A stretch of 64,000 nucleotides of DNA. Source: Bacteroidia bacterium. GTDB taxonomy: Bacteria; Bacteroidota; Bacteroidia; AKYH767-A; OLB10. Where the stretch lies: the NCBI GenBank assembly GCA_020847635.1, contig JADLBQ010000086.1:33888-97887 (forward strand). Reading direction: 5' to 3'. The first letter of the stretch is position 1. Every line of letters starts with the position of its first letter. A program made the position numbers and the translations under genes. Of this stretch, positions 57,650 through 64,000 are shown piece by piece. The notes beneath the pieces are model-generated. The model did not search any database and was not told the origin of the DNA. It saw nothing but the letters and a program-made list of their open reading frames with translations.

Positions 57650-58642
57650 ATGAGTTTTTTAACAACGCATCCTAACAGATGTTTAGTGGTGAGCGCAGTT
57701 GCCATTCTGTTTTTTTCTTCCTGTAAAACTGATTTTGAAATGCTGGCTCCATATAAGGAAATTCCGGTTGTCTATGGACTGCTGAATGCTTCTGACAGTT
57801 TGCAATATATCCGAATTCAAAAAGCTTTCTTAGGTGAGGGTAATGCCCTGATTATGGCACAGCATACAGATTCAATTTATTACCGTGATATCCTTGATGT
57901 TAAACTGGAAGAATACAATAATAGTGGAATTAAGCTCAGAACGCTAAGCCTGATCCGGGATCAAATGCCAAAAGAACCCGGAAATTTTTCCACCTTTCCG
58001 AATTATATTTACCGTACTCAGGGCGAAAAACTCAATACCCAGTTTGACTACAAGCTGGTTGTCAGAAATACGGAGACAGATTCAATGTATTCAGCACAAA
58101 CGCTGCTGGTTGACAGTATTTCCATTCTCAATCCTACCGTTTTTGCAGCTCAGTTGAGCTGGGTAGCACCCTTCCCTTATACTGTTCGGTATTCACCAAA
58201 TAGTGAAGGATTTATTTATCAGCTGATTATCCGTTTTCATTATTCTGAAACTACCATTTCAACCGGTAACGTGAGTTGGAAATATATTGACTGGAAATTT
58301 CCGGAAAGAACAAAACAGGAAAGTGGTGAGATCAACATTAACCGGCCTGACTTTTACACATTTGTGGCATCGCAGCTGGATCCGGATCAAGCCGTAAAAC
58401 GACATGCCGGTGAGATGGAATTTATTTTCACGATCGCAGCTGAGCAGTTTAAAGCATACATCGATGTTAACAATCCTCCTACTGGGGTGAACCAGGAAGT
58501 GCCTATGTACACCAATATTCAGGGCGGGCTGGGTATTTTTTCTTCCCGAATGGTTCAGGTTGTTGGGAATAAATATCTGGATGTTGCCTCAGAGGCTGAA
58601 CTGGTTAGCGGAGCTGTTACTGGCGATCTCGGATTTGAATAA
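57650..58642 (+). CDS. Lipoprotein of unknown function
   Basis: The 330-residue protein has a lipoprotein signal with lipobox FFSSC (Cys ~26). The body is beta-rich, with YKEIPVVYGLLNASDSL followed by strands like those of Ig or FN3 folds. It resembles Bacteroidota surface lipoproteins with DUF4249-like style, but I do not claim the family. It is divergent from the LamG-like gene. Confidence 0.65.
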   Translation: MSFLTTHPNRCLVVSAVAILFFSSCKTDFEMLAPYKEIPVVYGLLNASDSLQYIRIQKAFLGEGNALIMAQHTDSIYYRDILDVKLEEYNNSGIKLRTLSLIRDQMPKEPGNFSTFPNYIYRTQGEKLNTQFDYKLVVRNTETDSMYSAQTLLVDSISILNPTVFAAQLSWVAPFPYTVRYSPNSEGFIYQLIIRFHYSETTISTGNVSWKYIDWKFPERTKQESGEININRPDFYTFVASQLDPDQAVKRHAGEMEFIFTIAAEQFKAYIDVNNPPTGVNQEVPMYTNIQGGLGIFSSRMVQVVGNKYLDVASEAELVSGAVTGDLGFE

Positions 58643-58645
58643 TTC

Positions 58646-58703
58646 TGACGTTTTGTCATTTGATTTTTAATCTGCTAATGCAGTAATCCGGCCTGTCTGA
58701 CAG
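58646..58703 (+). promoter_or_regulatory. Two TGAC/GTCA-type inverted repeats upstream of dnaK
   Basis: TGAC-GTTTT-GTCA at 58646-58658 and CTGTC-T-GACAG at 58693-58703 lie 60-118 bp before dnaK. Both share TGAC/GTCA arms. They could be operator sites for a stress regulator, as heat-shock genes are often controlled by upstream inverted repeats. No CIRCE sequence is present. Confidence 0.35.
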
Positions 58704-58763
58704 AATGACCAGTTATCCTAAATGGCATATTCATTGAGAACCGGTAATTAAAATCTATTAACT

Positions 58764-60680
58764 ATGAGAAAAGTAATTGGTATAGACTTAGGAACAACCA
58801 ACTCCTGTGTTGCTGTAATGGAAGGGAATGATCCGGTTGTAATTCCAAACAGCGAGGGTAAAAGAACTACTCCAAGTATTGTTGCATTTTTAAATAATGG
58901 TGAACGAAAAGTCGGAGATCCTGCAAAACGCCAGGCTATTACAAATCCGAAAAATACAATTTACTCAATCAAGCGTTTTATGGGAAGACGCTTTGATGAA
59001 GTTGGTGATGAGATCAGCCATCTCCCTTACGAAGTTGTTAAAGGCGATAATAATACACCAAGAGTAAAAGTGTCTGACCGCTCCTATACGCCTCAGGAAC
59101 TATCTGCTGTCGTTCTTCAGAAAATGAAAAAGACTGCCGAAGATTATCTTGGTTATGAAGTAAATGAAGCGGTGATTACCGTTCCGGCTTATTTCAATGA
59201 CTCGCAACGACAAGCTACAAAGGAAGCCGGTGAAATTGCAGGCCTGAAGGTATTGCGTATAATCAATGAACCAACAGCAGCTGCCCTGGCATACGGGCTG
59301 GATAAGAAACATAAGGATATGAAAATCGTTGTGTTCGACTGCGGAGGCGGTACCCATGACGTATCAATCCTTGAACTGGGAGATAATGTATTTGAAGTTA
59401 AATCAACCGATGGTGATACCCACCTTGGAGGGGATGACTTCGATCAACGGATTATTAACTGGCTGGCTGATGAATTTAAAAATGATGAGGGGATAGATTT
59501 GCGTAAAGATCCGATGGCATTGCAACGACTAAAGGAAGCTGCTGAAAAGGCTAAAATTGAATTGAGCAGTTCAACCCAGACAGAAATAAATCTTCCGTAT
59601 ATCATGCCGGTTGATGGGATTCCCAAGCACCTGGTTAAAACACTTACCAGGGCAAAATTTGAGCAACTGGTTGATGATTTGATTAAACGTACCATTGAGC
59701 CTTGCCGCACTGCACTTGAAAAATCTGGCTTAAAAGCTTCTGAAATTGATGAGGTCATCCTTGTGGGAGGCTCAACCCGGATTCCCGCTATCCAGCAGTC
59801 AGTTGAAAAATTCTTTGGAAAGACCCCTTCAAAGGGTGTTAATCCCGATGAAGTAGTTGCTGTGGGTGCGGCTATTCAGGGTGCAGTCCTGACCGGTGAA
59901 GTGAAGGATGTACTGCTGCTTGATGTAACTCCCCTTTCACTTGGAATTGAAACTCTGGGAGGCGTATTCACACGGCTTATTGAAGCTAACACAACAATTC
60001 CGAGTCGTAAATCAGAGGTGTTTTCAACAGCTGCTGACAGCCAACCTTCTGTCGAAATTCATGTTCTGCAGGGAGAAAGACCCATGGCAAAAGATAACCG
60101 GACGATCGGCCGGTTTCATCTGGATGGAATTCCACCGGCACCCCGCGGGATTCCACAGATTGAGGTAACTTTTGATATAGATGCCAATGGTATTTTAAAT
60201 GTAACTGCAAAAGATAAAGGAACCGGTAAAGAACAGAAAATCAGAATTGAGGCTTCTTCAGGTCTGTCAGATGCTGAAATTAAAAGAATGAAGGAAGAAG
60301 CAGAACGGAATGCCGAAGCTGACAAGAAAGTAAAGGAAGAGACAGATAAAATTAATCAGGCCGATTCGCTTATTTTTCAGACAGAAAAGCAACTGAAGGA
60401 ATTCGGTGAAAAAATTTCCCGCGAGAATAAGGAAGCAATTCAGAAGGCTTTGTCTGAATTGAAGGATGCCCATAAGAACAGGGATATTGCAGCAATTGAT
60501 ACGGCCCTGGCAGCTATGAATAAAGCCTGGGAAAATGCTTCTCAGGAGATATATAAAGCTTCACAGGAAGCTTCTACATCAACAACTGCTGATACGGGCT
60601 CTCCAACAGAAGGTAGCAACACTAATAACGGGAATGTTACAGATGTTGATTTTGAAGAAGTAAAAGACGATAAGAAGTAA
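58764..60680 (+). CDS. dnaK: Chaperone protein DnaK (Hsp70)
   Basis: ATP-dependent chaperone of 638 residues. The nucleotide-binding domain has [33 protein letters not shown] and [14 protein letters not shown]. The substrate-binding domain has [17 protein letters not shown]. The acidic C-terminal tail ends [14 protein letters not shown]. GrpE and DnaJ are not in the window. A clear terminator follows. This is the last core gene before the accessory region. Confidence 0.98.
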   Translation: MRKVIGIDLGTTNSCVAVMEGNDPVVIPNSEGKRTTPSIVAFLNNGERKVGDPAKRQAITNPKNTIYSIKRFMGRRFDEVGDEISHLPYEVVKGDNNTPRVKVSDRSYTPQELSAVVLQKMKKTAEDYLGYEVNEAVITVPAYFNDSQRQATKEAGEIAGLKVLRIINEPTAAALAYGLDKKHKDMKIVVFDCGGGTHDVSILELGDNVFEVKSTDGDTHLGGDDFDQRIINWLADEFKNDEGIDLRKDPMALQRLKEAAEKAKIELSSSTQTEINLPYIMPVDGIPKHLVKTLTRAKFEQLVDDLIKRTIEPCRTALEKSGLKASEIDEVILVGGSTRIPAIQQSVEKFFGKTPSKGVNPDEVVAVGAAIQGAVLTGEVKDVLLLDVTPLSLGIETLGGVFTRLIEANTTIPSRKSEVFSTAADSQPSVEIHVLQGERPMAKDNRTIGRFHLDGIPPAPRGIPQIEVTFDIDANGILNVTAKDKGTGKEQKIRIEASSGLSDAEIKRMKEEAERNAEADKKVKEETDKINQADSLIFQTEKQLKEFGEKISRENKEAIQKALSELKDAHKNRDIAAIDTALAAMNKAWENASQEIYKASQEASTSTTADTGSPTEGSNTNNGNVTDVDFEEVKDDKK

Positions 60681-60705
60681 GGTAGGTTTTTTGTTAATGA
60701 ATGCC

Positions 60706-60736
60706 AAAGCCACTCTATTGTAGGGTGGCTTTTGTG
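60706..60736 (+). terminator. Rho-independent terminator of dnaK
   Basis: AAAGCCACTC-TATTGTA-GGGTGGCTTT forms a 10-bp stem with one G-T pair on the plus strand, followed by TGTGTTAT. On the minus strand the G-T becomes a mismatch, so it acts on the plus strand. Confidence 0.8.
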
Positions 60737-60895
60737 TTATGATAATCCAATGCCAGGTTGGAAATTAGCAGCAGCTACTGAGTACTGATGAGATGATCAA
60801 CTCTGGTATCTCATATATTTTAGCTCACCTAACAACTATAACCAGTTGAAGTGAAACAAACCTGGAAGAACTATCATTTGTAATACAATCCTGCT

Positions 60896-61600
60896 TACCA
60901 ATTGGATGCTGAAAAAATACGAAGCTATTTTCTGTTTTGCATCAACGAATTGAAAAAGAAAGAAACCCAAATACACAGCCACTTCAATACCATGAAGTTT
61001 TTTTTAAAATATTGAAACTCAAAAAAGATTTTTGTGGAAATTCAACGACAGAAAAAACCGTTACAGTTGCCCAAAGTTATGAATAAGCAGGATATCAAAA
61101 AGATGTTTGACGTTACCGGAAACATGAAACATAGCCTGATGCTGAAACTGTGATATGGAATGGGATTGAGAGTGTCGCAAATCGTAAATCTGAAAATATG
61201 CGACATTGACAGTAAAAATATGCAGACATTTATAGAACGAGCCCTAGGAAAAATGATCGCTATGTAAATCTGCTTGAAAGTATTTTAGAGCAGTTGCGTA
61301 GTTATTACAAAGAACACCGGCCTAAAGAATATTTGTTTGAAGGGCAATTGGGTAGTAAATACAGTTTACGAAGTGTGCAAAATGTTTTTAAGGCAGCATT
61401 GAAAAAAGCGAAAATCAATAAGCAAGTGGGCATACACAGTTTACGCCAAAGCTATGCCAAGCACTTGCTCGAAGCGGGGAACAGACATTAGCTAAATTCA
61501 AAAATAGTTGGGACATAATGATGTTAAAACAACGTTGATTTATACGCATGTTGCGAAGAGGGATTTGAAGAAAGTAAATAGCCCGTTGAACAACATTTGA
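60896..61600 (+). pseudogene. Decayed tyrosine recombinase (XerCD/IntI-type integrase)
   Basis: Translation in three frames gives one continuous integrase. The N-terminal core-binding part and the catalytic Arg (GLRVSQIVNL) are in frame 60896. The middle (RYVNLLESIL... and HSLRQSYAKHLLEAG with H-x-x-R) is in the frame of 61252-61491. The end (LGHNDVKTTLIYTH with His and nucleophile Tyr) runs to 61600. Lesions are TGA at 61013 and 61151, a shift near 61245, a shift at about 61480, and stops at 61493 and 61505. The second His of the box (usually HSLRHS) is Gln. The C-terminal SPLNNI resembles IntI and related recombinases. Confidence 0.85.
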
Positions 61601-61672
61601 ACGATTGCGTATTTCTGATATTTTATCAATGGCGTCTTTTGAATGTCTGAGCGAAATCAATTGAAAATCAGC

Positions 61673-61703
61673 TTTGATGGTTAAGACGAGTTGCGTATAT
61701 TTG
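61673..61703 (+). promoter_or_regulatory. Consensus promoter of the DUF2971 gene
   Basis: TTTG at 61673-61676, exactly 19 bp, TATATTTG at 61696-61703: a perfect match to TTTG-N19-TAnnTTTG. It is just upstream of the DUF2971 frame and after the integrase remnant. Confidence 0.8.
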
Positions 61704-61767
61704 TGAGTTAGCGGTCATGCTATGACGACAGTGCAAAATTGAACCAACTACAAAACATGAATAGACA

Positions 61768-62580
61768 TTGGAACACCGCGCTCTAAATATTGACAGACCA
61801 AAAGTTTTTTTCAAGTATCACAAACTTGACAACAATTTACTTGAGCTTATCAGGACTGGCAACATTTGATTTTCCGCACAAGAGGACTTAAACGACCCTT
61901 ATGATTGCAAGTATTCTTTATCTGACGAGTATTTTCTAAAACTTCTCAAAAACTCTTCCTCTCATTTACTTAAGGATTTACAGGACAGAGTTCCTCAATT
62001 CAAGGACATCAGTAGTGACCGCTTTTTTGAAATCATGTTGCCGATTTTAAAAAGCGATGAATGGATGAATGGTTTTTACAACATGCTGTTTAAGGAAGGA
62101 CTTGGATGGTGTGCTTCTTGTTTCACGACTGACCCGACAAATGAAATTATGTGGGCTCACTACGCAGACGGTAATAAAGGTGTTTGCTTAGAGTTTGATT
62201 TGTCAACTACTCCCGACCTTCACGAAAAAACATTCCCTGTTGAATACAATGACACTTTTCCAGTCATTAATTCTGTGGACGATTTACCCGAAGCACTTCT
62301 TAGAAAAAGAACTGCTTGGAAATATGAAAATGAATGGAGAATACTTACTAATGTGCGAGGTGGTAAACCATTCAACAAAGCATCATTGACTGCAATTTAT
62401 TTTGGTTGTAGTGTAACAAAAGACAAAATTGACGAGATTAGAAACTTAATGATATCAAGCGGTTACACGAAAGTTGACTTCAGACAATTTAGTTTTTACA
62501 TCAACAAAATAAAATTTACTCCTCTTGACGACTTTCCATTTCCAAAAAAGAAAAAGAACATACACCTGAACATGACATAA
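61768..62580 (+). pseudogene. DUF2971 protein gene with one in-frame TGA
   Basis: The reading frame from TTG 61768 through 62580 encodes a DUF2971 protein. The first part reads KVFFKYHKLDNNLLEL, then TGA at 61867-61869, then FSAQEDLNDPYDC and a long intact part with CFTTDPTNEIMWAHYAD, KGVCLEFDL and KYENEWRIL. The family has Trp at the TGA position (LWFS.P.DFNDP type), so TGG to TGA is the simple explanation. An intact 181-codon frame from 62035 would lack the N-terminal third. DUF2971 is often found near mobile elements and defence genes. Its function is not established. Confidence 0.8.
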
Positions 62581-63152
62581 CACGATAACAAACTTCTAAT
62601 AAACTATTGTGCGGACTTCGGACTTAACGATTTCGGGCAGAGAGAAGCACGAACTGCTAACAAGGTATTGCCAAAAGCGGGGGTGACGAACTTCTATGAA
62701 ACTTTTGTGCTATATTCAACTTTGGTTTTTCAAATGAACAGTAGTGCTGTAACGCCCCGCCTTCGGCAATACCTGAACCGTTATAGCCAATGGTAGGACA
62801 ACAGTTCAACAATGACCAGACTGACTAAAACTTAAACGAATTAACACAGACAAACCATTTTGATAAGTGAACACAGACATACAAACGATACAACAAACGG
62901 ACAACGAGTAAGCCGACACTCATTGCCTACCCTTCTGTGTTTTTTATTTTACTCAAATGTTGTTTTATTTTTTAATTGTGTTCATGAATGATTTAGCATT
63001 TTCCCACCGCACAAAATATTTTGAAATACGAAGTATTCACGAACACCTTTAAAAACAAATGGGAGGTGAGTAATTGCCAACGCACCGACAAAAATGATAA
63101 CTTTACAAATTGATTGTAATGGAGTAAACCGAAATTAAAACAGACATAAATA
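62581..63152. other. Non-coding stretch between DUF2971 and hsdM
   Basis: This 572-bp gap has no open frame that looks like a gene. It contains the attC-like element (62656-62787) and an AT-rich run with long T stretches near 62940-62980. A possible hsdM promoter lies at 63074-63105 (TTG-N21-TAACTTTA, weak). Confidence 0.55.
62656..62787 (-). repeat. attC-like long inverted repeat
   Basis: Inner arms GGTATTGCCAAAAGCGGGG (62664-62682) and CCCCGCCTTCGGCAATACC (62755-62773) pair over 19 bp. The two mismatches are A-C on the top strand but G-T on the bottom strand, so the bottom strand pairs throughout. Outer arms are GCTAAC (62656-62661) and GTTATAGC (62780-62787). The 132-bp length, two nested arms, a 72-nt loop and a position just after a gene resemble integron attC. 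The strict attC core sequences RYYYAAC and GTTRRRY are not matched. Confidence 0.5.
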
Positions 63153-64000
63153 ATGTTCGAGCAGACTTTTAAAAATATAGACGATATACTTCACAAAGAC
63201 GCAGGTTGCGGCAGTGAACTGGATTATGTGGAGCAAACCAGTTGGATTTTGTTCCTCAAATATTTGGACGACTTGGAGAAAGACCGAGCCACAGCAGCCC
63301 AACTCACCGGCAAAACTTACACGCCTATCATTGACAAAGATTACCAATGGACAGTTTGGGCAATGCCCAAAGGCAAAGACGGCAAACTCAATCATCACAA
63401 AGCAATGACAGGTGATGACCTCACCGACTTTGTAAACAACGAACTATTTCCGTATCTCAAAAAATTCAAAACAAGTGCCGAGAGTGCCGCCACTATTGAA
63501 TATAAAATTGGAGAAATTTTCAGCGAACTGAAAAACCGTTTGCAAAGCGGCTATAATTTACGTGAGGTAATTAATCTCATAGATCAATTGCGTTTTCGTA
63601 CCCATGCTGAGAAACATGAAATGAGCCATCTGTATGAAGACAAAATCAAAAATATGGGCAACGCAGGGCGAAACGGTGGCGAATACTACACGCCACGACC
63701 GCTCATTACAACCATTGTAAAAGTGGTTGCCCCAAAAATTGGCGACAAAATTTATGACGGTGCTGTGGGTTCTGCGGGCTTCTTGTGCGAAGCGTTCGAC
63801 TATCTGAAAAACAGCAAATCACTTTCGACCAAAGAAACCGAGATACTGCAAAAACGAACCTTTTACGGCAAAGAGAAAAAATCGTTGGCGTATATCATTG
63901 GCATTATGAATATGATTTTGCACGGTGTAGAAGCCCCCAACATCATACACACCAACACATTGGCTGAAAACCTTGCCGATATACAGGAAAAAGACCGTTA
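63153..64000 (+). CDS. hsdM: Type I restriction-modification system methyltransferase subunit HsdM (5' part)
   Basis: N6-adenine methyltransferase subunit of a type I R-M system; the frame runs off the window (282 codons seen). The N-terminal HsdM domain (MFEQTFKNIDDILHK, WILFLKYLDDLEKD) is followed by the N6_Mtase part with RNGGEYYTPRPLI and the SAM motif I DGAVGSAGFL (about 202-211). The NPPF motif IV lies beyond the edge. hsdS and hsdR are expected next. Codon use (GAC, CCC, CAA) differs from the core genes, indicating transfer. Confidence 0.93.
   Translation, partial: MFEQTFKNIDDILHKDAGCGSELDYVEQTSWILFLKYLDDLEKDRATAAQLTGKTYTPIIDKDYQWTVWAMPKGKDGKLNHHKAMTGDDLTDFVNNELFPYLKKFKTSAESAATIEYKIGEIFSELKNRLQSGYNLREVINLIDQLRFRTHAEKHEMSHLYEDKIKNMGNAGRNGGEYYTPRPLITTIVKVVAPKIGDKIYDGAVGSAGFLCEAFDYLKNSKSLSTKETEILQKRTFYGKEKKSLAYIIGIMNMILHGVEAPNIIHTNTLAENLADIQEKDR

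Noticed and set aside
61867..61869. TGA in the DUF2971 frame as selenocysteine or a reassigned Trp codon
   Set aside because: No SECIS-like hairpin was seen. Core genes such as guaA and pyrB end with TGA and use TGG for Trp. The neighbouring integrase is also broken, so decay is the simplest view.
62786..62935. A second stem-loop of the attC-like kind (GGTAGG with CCTACC)
   Set aside because: Only six bases pair cleanly. The rest needs bulges, so it is no better than chance.
63135..63398. 87-residue minus-strand frame at the right end
   Set aside because: It is antisense to the start of hsdM, which has clear HsdM features.

Overview
The window looks like a chromosomal segment of a Bacteroidota (Cytophaga-Flavobacterium-Bacteroides group) bacterium. 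The evidence is a protein with a type IX secretion C-terminal sorting domain, an OmpA protein with TPR and PD40 repeats, DUF2723, DUF4199 and DUF5723 family proteins, an Na+/H+ antiporter of the NhaD type, a three-subunit (B-type) succinate dehydrogenase, almost no Shine-Dalgarno sequences, and several promoters of the Bacteroidota form TTG-N19-TAnnTTTG. The DNA is moderately AT-rich by eye. I cannot name genus or species.

Layout. 1-4.2 kb: RND efflux permease and patatin-like hydrolase. 4.6-7.3 kb: dnaB and an FkbM-type methyltransferase on the minus strand. 7.7-12.4 kb: plus-strand run pyrR-pyrB, STAS protein, T9SS cargo, RNase Z, GAPDH. 12.8-19 kb: lepB-wbqC, a thioredoxin-like lipid/secreted protein, panB and a double-thioredoxin protein, with a candidate small RNA at about 16.3 kb. 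19.1-30.9 kb: DUF2723 membrane protein, polysaccharide deacetylase, coiled-coil secreted protein, guaA, a periplasmic-binding-like lipoprotein, a fatty acid hydroxylase, DUF5723 protein and a large lipoprotein. 31-40 kb: queD-folE, mrp-nifU, monooxygenase-like protein, nhaD, ndk, PorE-like OmpA protein, queE, GT2, DUF4199, rpsT and tRNA-Glu. 40-49 kb: hypothetical proteins, RidA, a DEDDh exonuclease, then YfhO, GT4 and asparagine synthetase. 49-60.7 kb: sdhCAB, adk-hpt, purKE, phoH, two envelope proteins and dnaK.

The genes up to dnaK are mostly housekeeping: nucleotide synthesis and salvage (pyrR, pyrB, guaA, purK, purE, hpt, adk, ndk), queuosine precursor synthesis (folE, queD, queE), Fe-S carriers (mrp, nifU), central carbon and respiration (gap, sdhCAB), envelope and secretion (lepB, PorE-like protein, glycosyltransferases). 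Convergent neighbours are packed so tightly that some share stop-codon bases.

After the dnaK terminator (about 60.73 kb) the character changes. There is a tyrosine recombinase broken by several stops and frameshifts, a DUF2971 gene with a consensus promoter but one in-frame TGA, a 132-bp stem-loop region resembling an integron attC site and best paired on the bottom strand, and the start of a type I restriction-modification methyltransferase (hsdM) that runs off the right edge. These genes use C-ending codons (for example GAC) much more than the core genes. This is the left edge of an acquired, partly decayed, defence-associated island and is the most interesting part of the window.
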